From: Meghimatium bilineatum | Lineage: Eukaryota > Mollusca > Gastropoda > Stylommatophora > Philomycidae | NCBI GenBank assembly: GCA_034231615.1 | Contig: CM067298.1 | Span: 24,645,934-24,709,933 of the forward strand | Reading direction: 5' to 3' | DNA length: 64,000 nucleotides | In this document: positions 24,879 through 36,309 of the stretch, in pieces | Position numbering within the stretch: position 1 is the first letter of the stretch | Layout of the letters: every line of letters starts with the position of its first letter | The notes under the pieces: model-generated | The model's database searches: none | The model's input: only the letters and a program-made list of their open reading frames with translations | What the model was told of the DNA's origin: nothing | Translations under genes and position numbers: made by a program

Positions 24879-26202
24879 GTTGTTTGTTTGTTTTGCGTTC
24901 GCTCCATTGTAACCATCACGGATATCCGTGCGATTTCCGCCGGGAGCATGATTACGTTGTGCCACCGTTATGCGCCTTGTAGGCCTAGCACATCCGATTT
25001 CGGCATGCCTTGACAATTCGGGTGGGCTACCCTTAGCCTGTGACAGCCTCTATATCTGTCTCCAGGCACGCGTAGTGGCGACTCTTCGCCCAGACGATTT
25101 TTGCTCTCGTCTGACTCGCACGAGGTGTTCCACTGTCTATGAACTTGCCTCGTGTAATTGGACGTGCTGTGCCTGTGCCCATTGGGTACTGAACCGTTTC
25201 TCATCCGTGAGCCTGGTTCCTTAAGGGGAAGAACTCAACAGAGGAGTTGGACCCTGGCTCTTTCGCCCTCTTAGCCGAGGTGTCGTTCACCGACATCGTG
25301 TACCCCTTGTCCAAGATCAAGTCTCACACCACGCATTTTGAGATCAAGGCGTTCTCGAGCTGAGCGTCCTTGTCCCAATAGCGCCTGAGCCCACCAGGTA
25401 CTGAACCCTTTCTCTCTTCAAGTGTATTTCCGGTGTAGGAAAACTTGACAGTAGAGTTGTGCCAGGGCTAAATCGTTGTCCCTTTTGTGTCTGAGCCCAT
25501 CGGGTACGGAACCCTTTCTCTCTGCAAGTGTACTTCCGGTATAGGAAACCTTGACAGTAGAGTTGTCTAGGACTACCATCGTTGTCCCTTTCTTGCCTAA
25601 GCCCATCGGGTACAGAACCCTTTCTCTTCGCGAGCATATTTCCGGTCTCGAAGGCTCGACATTAGAGTTGGATTAGGTCTTCTTGCTTTACCAAACGCCA
25701 ATGAATGGGTCTGGGTCTCTGTCTGTAAGGAAAACCGGTAACTAGAAACTCGTCTCGAGCTGACGGAGCTTGTAGTTCCCCTCTCCTAGGGACTTTTCAC
25801 TTTCTATTTGCAGTTCGCGCTGCCCTCTAGCGCTGTTCTGCCCTTTCATTGTTTCATTGTACTCGGTATGAAATCTTTTTGTCTCTCGCCATGCATCTAC
25901 CTTTACGTGCATTTTACATTGGCCGCCCCTCCAATGTTCGGACTGGACTGACTAGCTTCACTGTATGTCGACAGTGTCGCTATATGCGGTGATGTCGGAG
26001 ATATTGTCTGTCTCTTGTGCAGGCAAATCTCTTTCCATCTGCTACCTCCACATTCTCGGATACGATCCCCAAATGATTTGGCCAGAATCAGCTCGCGCTG
26101 CTGTATTTCTGTTTCCAGGGTGCACCGCGTGGAGGTACATTTGGGATCTTGGTTATCTGCTAACCCTGGGTCCGCCTAGAGCAATGCGTTCCCTGTGCAC
26201 CC
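24879..26202 (-). mobile_element. GC-rich retroelement-like insert in a minisatellite
   Basis: A 1,324-bp block, strikingly richer in G, C and CG than all neighbours, interrupts the 43-bp minisatellite. CATTGACGTGTGAT lies on both sides (24865-24878 and 26203-26216), a 14-bp duplication. The left end is GTTGTTTGTTTGTTTTG, which on the minus strand is an A-rich 3' tail, so it is a minus-oriented non-LTR-type insertion, probably 5'-truncated. No reverse transcriptase or RNase H motif is visible; it may be mainly 3' UTR. It contains its own tandem repeat at 25190-25690. Confidence 0.65.
25190..25690. repeat. tandem repeat of about 105 bp inside the GC-rich element
   Basis: Four to five copies of a unit with GGTACTGAACCCTTTCTCTC, then TTCCGGTGTAGGAAAACTTG, ACAGTAGAGTTG and a CGTTGTCCCTTT segment. 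Copies differ by substitutions and small gaps. The resulting minus-strand frames of 60-97 codons repeat the same peptide, which argues that they are not independent genes. Confidence 0.85.
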
Positions 26203-26282
26203 CATTGACGTGTGATAACACAGAGTCGTGTTCATTGAGCTATGACATTGACGTGTGATAACACAGAGTCGTGTTCACACTT
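26203..26282. repeat. 43-bp minisatellite, right part
   Basis: Continues the unit of 24768-24878 after the insert: CATTGACGTGTGATAACACA and GAGTCGTGTTCATTGAGC, two copies. 26283-26800 shows no feature. Confidence 0.85.
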
Positions 26283-26800
26283 GTGAACTATTCTTTTTAA
26301 AGTGAGGTGTATTCACATTACACCACTATCAAGCTATCAAGAGAGGAGTTTACTATTTTTACTTTTACTCTACTTGGATTTTTATTTTTTCATTATCTTT
26401 TTTATTTTCTTTTATTTTACTAGCTTTCACCTAGTTTTGTTACGTATGTGTTAAAGGACTGACTCTAAGGTTGAGTTGTACCAAGCAGAATTTCTAGAAA
26501 CAGTAATAAACTTGTTTAGAGTCAAATTTGAGAAATCATCAGCAAATGTATTTATGAAGCAACTGACAGTGAATCAAACAGGAAAAAAAGAATTTCTTCC
26601 TGATGATGTTCTACGAGAATGAAGACCTAATTTTATCTATGAAACCACAAGGAGAGTTTATTTACAAGGTCTTGAATATAATTATTTACAAGTGTTGAAG
26701 TGTTTGAACCATGTATGATCTGCACAGATTGGAGACATTTTATATAAGGGAAAGTAGTACCCTTGTATGGAGTGAAATTGCAGATTGTCAGCAATTTTAG

Positions 26801-26990
26801 TATATATATATATATTGTTTTCGTAACCAACAACGAGAACAACCTGAACACCCCTCCAACGTATTTTCCTCGACCACATTTGATGACGACAATAACTTGC
26901 ATAATCTTATATGAATACAAGACTGAAGATCCAGAACATAGCTTATAGCTTTACGATTGATCCAACAACAATATATATATATATATATAT
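26801..26990 (+). repeat. dispersed 155-bp repeat, copy 2, set in (TA)n
   Basis: The repeat (about 26817-26968) is bounded by (TA)n on both sides (26801-26815 and 26970-26990). Copy 1 at 24118 has no (TA)n flanks. This is the picture of a small element inserted into a TA microsatellite. Confidence 0.75.
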
Positions 26991-27854
26991 GAACATGGAA
27001 ATCAAATCAAACCATCGATAAGATAATTCATTTGATGAAACCCTTACTAAGGTATTAGCCATTGGTCATCATCATCCTAATGAGTGTCAGATTTAAACAC
27101 TCATACCTTACTGTGCAGATAGACTGGGAGCCAAGCATTGCCACTGAATTGCTGAAGACACATCTACATTGAAGAGCGTTTCACAGTATCAAGAAGTGAT
27201 ATGGGATATCACTATCAGTTATCATTTGATGTGAGTACAGTAACAACTAATACTAGTTTCCCACCACATCAGCGTTAATTAAAATCAAATATATTACGAA
27301 AGAAGTTATATGGTGTCATAAAGTGATAGAAGCAAAGACTGTCAATTATATAATAGAATTTGATTCTACGTACGGGTCGGTATGTAGTGACAACTGTTAC
27401 TGATTTCACTCCCTACTCCCCTGAAGTCTGCGAACATGAACACCCATCACCTCTATGGTTCTGTAGACGGTAATACGAAAGTTTTCCCAGTTTTTTGTAT
27501 GTCTATGCAATCGACTGTCAATGATGCAATTTTGGGATCCATTGAGCTGCACAGAAGCTATTTATACAGATGATCTTTCAATTTGGAGATATCGAGACGG
27601 TTTGTTATTTTGAAATCACCGGAGATGCTGAATATGGGGTTTAATTTTAAATATTAACTTTATTATTCGTGTTTTTAATTTTATTTTCTATTTTTCCTTT
27701 GCACTGTACTTTCTCAATATGTAACTACTAATATTTCCGTCGTTCTTGCACCTCATCATATTTTCATTGCACTCCTGACACGTCAGCACCTACACGGTTG
27801 ACATGTAGTCTCCACTTGATGTACTTGTTCCTATTCCTTTTTCGTTTATCCTTT

Positions 27855-27910
27855 TAGTGATATAGGCCTGTTTAGGCGAAACATCGATTCTGTGCATTGT
27901 TCCACGTAAA
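27855..27910 (+). other. GAAACATCGAT motif block, copy 2
   Basis: GTGATATAGGCCTGTTTAGG then CGAAACATCGATTCTGTGCA, aligned over about 40 bases with 17245-17295. In this copy GCC and GGC could pair around a TGTTTA loop ahead of GAAAC. 26991-27854 and 27911-28950 otherwise hold no gene I recognise. Confidence 0.4.
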
Positions 27911-28959
27911 ACTGCTATTTAACAATGTATATATTTCTTCCTATGTTTACTTATCTATTGGAGCAAAGTTTTACTGTTTATTCCATTAACAGCAATATAT
28001 ATGTTATCAGACCGACCTCACCCAGCAACGAAGTATTTCATCTTATTGGCTCATGACATATCACTTTCACAATCAAGTCGTTCAGCAAGTATTACAACTC
28101 ACCAAGTCTCTTGGTGGCATTAAGATAGCTGTCTAAAGGTATATGCGGGTAGGGAAGGTAGCGGGTGTGCACAGAGGAATTGTTCCTTGTTGCAGACCAT
28201 TAATACTTGAAACTTTGTAGTCCCAACGAATATAATGTCCTTCTCAACGGTTACCTTCACCATCAATGATATGATAATTTCTCGCGTATATTTAGGAATA
28301 ACATTTATGCAATCATCTGCAAACTTTGCCATCTGACATACTTTGATAAAGTGGCCTAAGACTTGGAATACACTCTTGTCGGAAACTCTATGATACTCGT
28401 CTTGGCAACATGATGTGTGTGGAATTATTTAAGATATTTTTACTATCCTTACCAGGGTTGCAGAAGATACCTCGGTTTGGGTTACCGTTCTGTCACGGAT
28501 GCCACTTTAGTAACGCCATGAACTCCCCTAAATAAGATGAAGTGCATACAGTTCATTCATTGGTCTAATCCCTTTCCTTCTCCTTTCATCGGGACGCCAT
28601 GTTGCTTTCTATTTAGATCCACAGCCACGCATTTCTTTCGGTCTAATTGATGCCCATTACATTCCCACCATTTTATCCCGCCATGTTGAAATGATTGCAT
28701 GTCGAATGTAGAGTGCTTTTAATCCTGGTAGACATTACTTTGATATTTTTTCTAATTTTATATTTGAATTTTACTTTTAATACACTTATTTATACATTTT
28801 CTTTGTTTATTAATTCGTAAGAACATGTAATTGCAGATATGTATGTTATTTTCAGCTTCACTTGTGTGGTTTTCCTGTAGAGTAATATTGATACATATCT
28901 ACTGCTTCTGAATGTAATTTATTCAATTGTGTTCCCAATTCTTTGTGTTTGCCCTTATT

Positions 28960-29540
28960 CCGTTAAAGGATTTGATGATGATAATGATTCAATCGCTTTC
29001 GCTGTGAGCAGGAAGCTCTTGACAGCCCATAGCCCTTCTGGCGAATGCTCAGATTTTCCTCAGTTGTGGTGCAGTTGTGTAGAGTGTGTTGTGTATAGAT
29101 GGAAGTGGTGGTAATAGTTCTTGTCGGATGTCTGTTAGTTTTGGGCACTGGAGTAATAGGTGTTCAACAGTTTCTTCTTGTGCGTTGCAGTGTCTGCAAT
29201 TTGGTTTATGTAATGGGTTTATTCTGTTCAAGTGTTTATTAACGTGGGCGTGGCCTGTACTTAGTTGGAATGCCCGACTCTGGTTTGCTCGCTCGAGTTG
29301 TTTCAGAGGATCCATTGAGTTGGGTTTCTGTTGGTGTTCATATAGTGAGCGTCCAGTCTTTGAGCTGGACCACTACTGTAACCTTTCTTGTCTGTAGTTG
29401 TTTTTTTAGGATTTGTTTGCATGTTTGTAGGTAGATTTTTGGGGAAAACTGGGGGGGGGGGCAGCACCTCTCTTAGCTAATTTATCAGTCATTTCATTTC
29501 CAAGGACTGAGTCCGGTGGGGCCAGGTATAATTGGAGGGT
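28960..29540 (-). pseudogene. LINE RNase H end and zinc motif
   Basis: Enters near 29540 with a decayed RNase H segment (LGNEMTDKLAK), crosses a G-run at 29450-29460 that breaks the frame, then RANQSRAFQLSTGHAHVN and CRHCNAQEETVEHLLLQC. The Cx2C...Hx4C pattern is the usual C-terminal zinc motif of RNase H-bearing LINEs. It lies just downstream of the galactosyltransferase poly(A) signals. Confidence 0.7.
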
Positions 29541-29669
29541 GACTTCTGCACCATATGATGTCGACAGCTGATCAATTTGTTATAGGCTTTGATAAAGGTA
29601 GACATGTTTATACTGCGTATTTGTCTTATTTATAAACTAAATGTAACAAAGTTGTGTTGCTTATGCTCT

Positions 29670-29699
29670 TTTATTTATCTTATGACATACGTATTTATT
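29670..29699 (-). terminator. poly(A) signals of the C1GALT1-like gene
   Basis: AATAAA on the minus strand at 29694-29699 and 29670-29675, about 90-115 bases after the stop codon. Either could serve the transcript; the cleavage site cannot be told from sequence. Confidence 0.55.
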
Positions 29700-29785
29700 T
29701 CAATTTACGCTTAATTTACATATAAAATAAAACATAATGTTATATATTTTCAGTATATACAATAGAAAACTATAAAGAGGTTATT

Positions 29786-29935
29786 CTAGTGGTTTATATT
29801 GTGTGCATTCAAATTCTGATCTCCATTGCGTATTCCGTAAGGTCGCAGGTGATACACGTAAAATTCTAATTCCTTCATCTTCTCTGGAGTAACTTTATGA
29901 AAGCTGATGACATAGTCACTAATATTTCCTGGACC
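29786..29935 (-). CDS. C1GALT1: C1GALT1-like galactosyltransferase, last exon
   Basis: Acceptor TTTGTTTCATCTACCAG, then 49 codons and TAG. The protein reads GPGNISDYVISFHKVTPEKM and then ELEFYVYHLRPYGI, the signature end of C1GALT1 proteins (usually GPxCCSDxAxSFHY ... YHLRPYG). It starts in phase 0, matching the donor at 42662. Unusual: the two adjacent cysteines that precede SD in most family members are replaced by Asn-Ile. The tail after YGI is short (14 residues). The exon is fully open, with no sign of decay. Confidence 0.85.
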   Translation of the reverse strand, partial: GPGNISDYVISFHKVTPEKMKELEFYVYHLRPYGIRNGDQNLNAHNINH

Positions 29936-30019
29936 CTGGTAGATGAAACAAATAAATATCTTTCTTAGATTGGAACACATATTATGGCTAAATACAAAGA
30001 TACAATGTGTTAGAAAAAT

Positions 30020-30090
30020 TAATCATTGAATGTAAGATTCCAAGAAATATAACACGAGGCAGACCAATACTACCACCAATACATGTAGTA
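30020..30090 (+). pseudogene. tiny LINE 3' fragment
   Basis: Reads CKIPRNITRGRPILPP, the KIPGKRTRGRPRxR block near the end of RTE-like ORF2. About 70 bases only. Confidence 0.35.
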
Positions 30091-30137
30091 TTGACATATA
30101 TATGTAGTATAACTTTCACACAGAAGAAAGGTCATGT

Positions 30138-30860
30138 AGTCAGTTTCCTATGCTTATACGTCTATATAGGAAGGTGGGGCGCCTACAAAGTTGTCAGCAG
30201 GAGGTCCTCACGGTTGCCCAACAGCTTTACTGTCAGATCTGGCTTGTGGGGGCATATTTTAGTTCTCACGTCATCAAAGAGTAGACATGTCTGTACAATG
30301 TGTTCTGGAGTCTGGGAGTCCTAATTGACATGGGTCAGTTTGGACAGCTTTCATTTTGTGGAGATATGTTTGTAGTCTACAGTGTCCTGCTCGGAGCATA
30401 AATATTGTGGGTGGCTGTGATCTGCTTAGCTTTAGAATGGGGTCATGTGGAAAGTTGCTGACTGTTCTCTTACTCCGTGTATGTTTGCATTTTCTTTTGA
30501 TAAATGTTTTTGCTTCAGTCAGTGATATTCTCTTTTGGAATTGTTCCTTTTTTGCACCTGCTTTTGCCAGTCTGTCAGCTGCCTCATTCCCTGCAATTCT
30601 ACAGTGTGCAGGGATCCAGTGCATCACAACTTTATTGTTAGCAGACAGTTGATTAAAAATGTGCACAATTACTTTTATTAGGAGATCTTTAGGTTCATTT
30701 TGGATGGTCTTGTGTACTGACATACATTCGCACAAGAAGACTATATTAGCTCCTTTGAGTCTCTCTCCCTCCAGAATCTATGATGCTTCTAATATTGCTT
30801 GTCCAGTGGGATGGGAACTTTTACAATCGACGTCAAAGAAGCACTACGCATCATAAAGCA
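30138..30860 (-). pseudogene. LINE RNase H domain and 3' end (family E)
   Basis: A 153-codon frame carries VVMHWIPAHCRIAGNEAADR, the His/Asp end of RNase H, and continues through AGHCRLQTYLHKMK to a shifted frame with the zinc-like end. The tail past 30160 matches 46.44-46.50 kb in reverse (both contain CAGTTTCCTATGCT). At the 5' side the RNase H first strand is already lost. 5'-truncated and dead. It lies in the last intron, in the same orientation as the host gene. Confidence 0.75.
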
Positions 30861-30967
30861 GAAACAGGAACTCATTGATAGAAAACAAAATTGTACTGGA
30901 AGGATGGAAAGAATACTGCAAGGAAATATAAGACGAAAGCAATAAATGCCGTGATAACACTTACAGG

Positions 30968-33235
30968 TAGTTAGTTAGTCGTCGGATCATCATCATTGCA
31001 AACTGGACACGTCCATATTTGCTCCGATCTCTCGTTGAGTGTATCCGCCATTACACTTCTGCTGATAGTACCGGTCCTTTGCTGGTTGACCATCATTCTT
31101 CTGGGCCCTCAAAAATGTTCACTTCTAGCAACACGACATTTCAATCCGTGGTCTTTAATCCTGGCCATTGAAAAGTAATCATCATCCATATTTGTTTCAC
31201 TCTCGCGTGCTATATCTCTTAAGGAGTTCAAAACGTCTTTTCAATCCATTGCCCCATCAACCTTTTCCACAATCACGCATGATGCCAATTATTCTGCTCT
31301 TTCATTACCTCAAACACCCACATATCCCGGCACAAAAATAAATATAACCACTTTCAGACTCGCCTTTCTCAAGGCCTCAATCCACTGTTCGCGAACGAGA
31401 CCCATTTGTACCTTCCTAATCATACTCACAGGAGTCACTCAAGATGCAGACCTGCGTTACCTTCTGTGTGCATACCCACTCAAATGCCCTGGTCACCGCA
31501 TAGTCTCCATATTCATGCGACTCGAAGTAACCGCAAAGGCACCACTCTCCTCCCTGATTATTTTACCTGCGCACTGAGCTGTGAAGGTCCAAGCAGTGCG
31601 AACATGTCTAATCACAGATCCATCAGTTTATATAATCACATCCCCCTCTGTGGCATTCTCACTGACCAAAGCCTGCACTTCTTTCTTCACAGCTGTGTGA
31701 CACCATTATCTGCATTACCTGCTAAGTGATATTACTACTCTCAAACAAGTTTCGAAATATGTGAGTAGACTTATCCATTCCACACCTGCTGCCACATCCT
31801 GCACACGCTTTGTATGACATCCTCAGCACGTCGCATCCACGACCTCATTTTCTTGAGTCTGCTGCCTTTAATTATTTGTATTTCGGAGTTGAGTTGAGTT
31901 CAGGATGGCCGTTGTCTATTCTAATAGGATAAAGTGCCGTGTTTATAAGATTAACACCACTGAAATGAAATGTGTGAGACGTATGATTGGAGTTAGCTTG
32001 AGAGACAAAATCAGGAATGAAGCACTAAGGAAACAATTAGGGATCAAGCCTACAATAGAATACATACAGAAACAACAAGTTAAATGGTACGGCCACATAA
32101 CCAGACAGAAAGAGCAAAGTATTATCCAAAAAACACTTAACAAACGATACGAAAACAGGAGACCTATTGGACGCCCTCGTAAAAGGTGGATAGATAGTGT
32201 ATTAGAGACATTCGGAAATATAACAGCAGAGGAGGCAAATAGAAGAGCAAAAGACCGTACACTCACTCTCCCCTCAACACCGAAAGGTACATGAGGACAG
32301 AAAGAAGAAGAAGAAGAAGAAGAATACAACGGGTGTTCCTTAGCTGCATGTATTTGAATGTACCTCCGTGCTCGGCAATACTGTAATCTGTGCTCAGCTG
32401 TTGGACAGTCAAGAAGTTATCGCATATCTCTTGTCGATGTGTCTCGTGTACACCCAAGTATGATACGCATTGCTGCATTCTAGATTATATCCAGTCTTTC
32501 GATCTGAGTTTGGCTAAGAATCAGAATTGTCAGTGCATATTCCACCACAGCCACCACCAAACCCTAGTACAAAAGAAATAACAAACACTTCTCACACTGA
32601 GCAGCAGCCATAACCTTCATTGCTGCTAAGCCTTTGCCTGCCTTTATGATAACGTGGTCAACATGTTCCCTGAAACCCAGACTTCTATAAAAAGAAAACA
32701 CACGCAGATATCTCATTGTTCTGCTAAATTTTAAAATTTTTTCCGGACAACGAAATTTGTGGCATGGCTTTCTTTACCATGTGACTGTTCGAGGAAAACC
32801 ACGTCACGAATGCCTACGATGTATTAAACACTGCTCCCGTCTCTCGACACCAATTTGTCAGTCTGTCCAGCACTTTCTGTAGTTCGACGACGCACTCTTC
32901 TCGATTTCTACACTTTCCATACACCAGGATCTCATCGGCGTATGACATCACTCTTCCAACACTTGTGATTTGATTGCCAGCGATATGTACTGTGTATACA
33001 TTGAAAAGTACAAGAGATAGAGGCGATCCCTGTGGCAGACCAGGACTAATAACTGTTGGTGCCGATGTACAGCTACCACACTTAAGAACTACTATCATGT
33101 GCATCAGGGCGGCACCAATCCTCCGCACGACAAAAGGATTTACTGCAAGATTTAACAGCTGGTCGGTCCATCAAGATATCGAAGGAACGCTATTGTAACT
33201 ATCCTCAAGATCTATTGCGACCGCACATGTCTCCA
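30968..33235 (-). pseudogene. LINE reverse transcriptase-RNase H relic (family F), interrupted
   Basis: From the right: a reverse transcriptase block at 33128-32814 with ISPGLPQGSPLS, LFNVYT and MSYADEILVYG (the catalytic YADD has become YADE); a decayed connection; RNase H with TDGS at about 31625 and a frameshifted GNERAE segment near 31295; then the 3' end 31150-30970 shared with 18.35 kb, and two or three TTAG tail units. A separate LINE is inserted at 31945-32325. Confidence 0.7.
31945..32325 (+). mobile_element. 5'-truncated LINE nested in an older LINE (family C)
   Basis: Nearly identical to 21.42-21.82 kb but in the opposite orientation: EMKCVRRMIGVSLRDK, VKWYGHITRQKEQ, GRPRKRWIDSVLETF and TLPSTPKGT at the stop, then (GAA)n. 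Homology with the sister begins at ATAAGATTAACACC, which marks the truncation point. The frame is open throughout. I could not find a clean target duplication. Confidence 0.85.
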
Positions 33236-33659
33236 TGCGCGAATCGAACAAATCAAAAACATCCTTTACAAATATGGCTGCATTCCGCCATGTCTTCTTT
33301 CCTGGGCAATATCCTCCTAACAACGTTGTTAAACACTTATTTCTCTCAAAATGACACGATAACTTCTAGGCCAAACAATTTTTTTACTGCAATACCTACA
33401 ATAGTAGCGAAATAGAAACAGGGCCAACTTAGTTGAAGTGAGATGGGCGAAACCTGAAGAGAATATCATCCCAGGATTGAACAATATACCTGCTGAATAA
33501 GCAGACGTGGAGAAGGAACCACTTTCCGCATGTACCATACACTCTACACAAAGAGCTGAAAGAGTGAATTTTGGCCCAAGTAATGGTCTAGAGCAGTCTA
33601 CATACCAATACCAAAGAAATGAAATTTAATATTATGCACCAACTACAGAATCATAGCAC

Positions 33660-33890
33660 ATATCATGCACCGCAACGTATCAACTAGTTGATGGTTGCAT
33701 CTTGAGTATGACCAAATAATTGAAACTTGTTTCATACGCAACACCAACTAGTTGATCGTTGCATCTTGAGTAGGATAAAATAATTGATAATTTTTTTTCG
33801 TAAGTCGCACCAACTATTTGATCGTTGCATCCTGAGTAGGATCAAATTATTGGCTGAGTTGATGGTTACAAGTAACAAATAATTGAATGA
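33660..33890. repeat. degenerate 65-73 bp tandem repeat, 3-4 copies
   Basis: Each copy has CACCAACTAGTTGATCGTTG followed by CATCTTGAGTAGGATAAAAT and AATTGA. 33236-33659 and 33891-34465 hold no recognised feature. Confidence 0.75.
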
Positions 33891-34465
33891 CAGTGTGTTG
33901 TTTGGTATGTGATTTTCAAGCTCTAATAAAATAATATATACACCTGGCATGTATTTTACAATATTTCTGTGTAGCTTGCGAGTAACAAGTTAACAAAATA
34001 AAACACACGGAAATGCCAAGCTTCACAGTTATTTAGATTAGAGATATGTACTAAGCACAATAATTTTACGTTGTAGCTTTGTACAGAAAATATTTAGGTG
34101 AATATAATTCCTAGAGAACCGCAAGAAACAGTAAAATTGATCTGAAGTAACCAAGCTCTCATGAAACAATGCATTTTTCTTAACGGCTCTCTTGTCAATG
34201 TGCCTTGAACATATTGTACAAATAAGTAACTCCAAAAGTAACATATTGCATGTATGATATTTTCAGATGATTGTTTGATTATTTATTATGACATGATGTC
34301 ACACTACGGACAAACCCATAGGCGCACAGTCTCAACAAGCAAATATCGAAGTGTATGCATACTCATGGTTCATGTGGATCGCAGGTTGAACACACTTCTT
34401 ATTCTACCACTTGGATGCAAAGTCTTATTCGTGCCACACTGAATACCAAAGCATCTTATCTTATC

Positions 34466-34892
34466 CTAGATGCTTAATCTATTGCAGTCTCCATTCAACA
34501 ATCGTATCCTAGATGCATCATCTATAGCAGAGTCTCCATTCAACAATAGTATCCTAGATGCATCATCTATAGCAGAGTCTCCATTCAACAATCGTATCCT
34601 AGATGCATCATCTATAGCAGAGTCTCCATTCAACAATCGTATCCTAGATGCATCATCTATAGCAGAGTCTCCATTCAACAGAGGCGCGCCAAGCAAGTGC
34701 ACAATTTCTCCTTTATTTATTCTTAATTCACCGTCAGTAACTCTTGAATTCGACGCAAGGCTACATGTTTTCTTATTTCCGAGAACAAAAATCATGTCGT
34801 GGGAAGTAAACTTAACCCAGAGTGACATCCAGATGATTACAACAGGTGATAGAGTTCAAGCACATTCCGACATCGACTGTTTGAATCGTTGA
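34466..34892. repeat. 45-bp tandem repeat (about 4.8 copies) in an ORF open on both strands
   Basis: 34466-34683 holds a 45-bp unit (ATCCTAGATGCATCATCTAT then AGCAGAGTCTCCATTCAACA). As 45 is a multiple of three, no frame is broken: plus strand 34470-34892 (140 codons, repeating ILDASSIAESPFNNR) and minus strand 34828-34466 (120 codons, repeating LLNGDSAIDDASRIR). The unique part on the minus strand (ELRINKGEIVHLLGAP) looks protein-like, but I do not recognise it. Coding status is open; it lies in the last intron. Confidence 0.6.
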
Positions 34893-35151
34893 ACATGGAC
34901 TGAGAATCAGACACTGTGACTGTTTCATGGCACTTATCATCTCCCACTGTGAATAATTTTCAGATACTTAAATTCTGACGGCAAACGTAGTGTATGAAAC
35001 TCACAGTTTGTTGAGAATCTCAGGATTTACGAGCGATTAGCTCTTACTTCATACGTATAGTGGGGATTTTTCTCTGAGCATACCCATGATGCTTCAGCTT
35101 TCGACTTAGTGCAATCCGATTGAAGGAGCATTCTAATCAGAGGGGATCAAT

Positions 35152-35295
35152 AATTGTATAGATGACATACTACAACGCTTCCATAAGAGAGCCTCAATTA
35201 TAACGGCATGTTATCGACTGTTTTCTGTTGCATGGATTTGTCTAGTGGACCATTGGTGAGACCCACAGACGAAACCGCATATGTGATACAGATGT
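35152..35295 (+). repeat. dispersed repeat, copy 2 (matches 13806-13958)
   Basis: Shares GTATAGATGACAT, TCTGTTGCATGGAT and CCATTGGTGAGACCCACAGA with 13.8 kb in the same orientation; the copies differ by substitutions and short gaps. Confidence 0.75.
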
Positions 35296-35639
35296 CATTT
35301 TCACACGTCGGTTGTAGATTGAACCAACCTGTCAGATGTCAACCTGTTAATGTCATCAGTGTTACATTTGCTTCTTGACTATTAAAATATTGAATGATCG
35401 GGAGACTGCAGGAAAACTGTGCACCGTATGGTAATTAAATACTAACAAAATATATACAAATTGTAAAATAGGACCTCTATGTTGAACAATACACAGGCCA
35501 GACGTTTTAACCAGCATGTTATTATACCCACAAAAAAAGAGACGAACAAACAGAATGGAACCTTAAAACGAAACGGAGATGCATGTAACTTTAAAAGAAT
35601 GTTATACAAATTTAGAAAACAGAAAATAGAGACGAGGAG

Positions 35640-35830
35640 AGGCGAGCACCACGGAAATGTGATTACAAAAATGATGCATGTTCTTATACCAATTCTTCTC
35701 CTGATTTCATAATTTCTCATTCTGTTTAGTTTGGTCACTCTTGCAGCTTTTATCAGGCATTTCATTTCACATGTTGTAAGTTTTCTCTGCTGAGCTGCGA
35801 TCACACTGAGATACAATTTATAAAACAAAA
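35640..35830 (-). pseudogene. RTE-like LINE fragment (thumb)
   Basis: A 170-codon minus-strand frame contains AAQQRKLTTCEMKCLIKAAR and RMRNYEIRRRIGIR, a thumb segment of an RTE-like ORF2. Upstream and downstream parts of that frame are not recognisable. Confidence 0.55.
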
Positions 35831-36309
35831 ACAAGGAGGTATTCCCCAAACTTGTATTTAAAGCACAACAAGGCCGATTATTTATTGTTCGAATTGTGGT
35901 GTTAAAATGCCTGTACTTCTCTGGTACTTCGCCAATACACTTCTTTGGACTCATTGGAAGTCATCCTTCTAGAGGGACGCACTTTGAGTGTTCCCTTGAT
36001 TTTCATTCGCCATTTGTGCATACTTTGTGTCGACAATTAGTCACACACACACGCATAAATTCAGTGTCTGCTAAGATGGAATGAACATTATTTATGCGTC
36101 TGCTTTTAGTACATTTCAAAGATGTATAAAATGTATTTACTGCATAAAACTGGAATCCACCACGTAAAGCCAGGCACAGGGTAATCGTGCTTCTATGACA
36201 ACCGACCCGTCTTTTTGTTGTTTGTTTGTTAAATGGGGGATTAAGCCTCTTAGCTGAGGCACGATCTTTTCAACCTAAGACAGAAATCTATTTTGGTTAT
36301 ATCAGGCCG

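Noticed and set aside
25344-25637. 97-codon minus-strand frame in the GC-rich insert
   Set aside because: It translates the 105-bp tandem repeat, with the same peptide in successive frames and no known domain.
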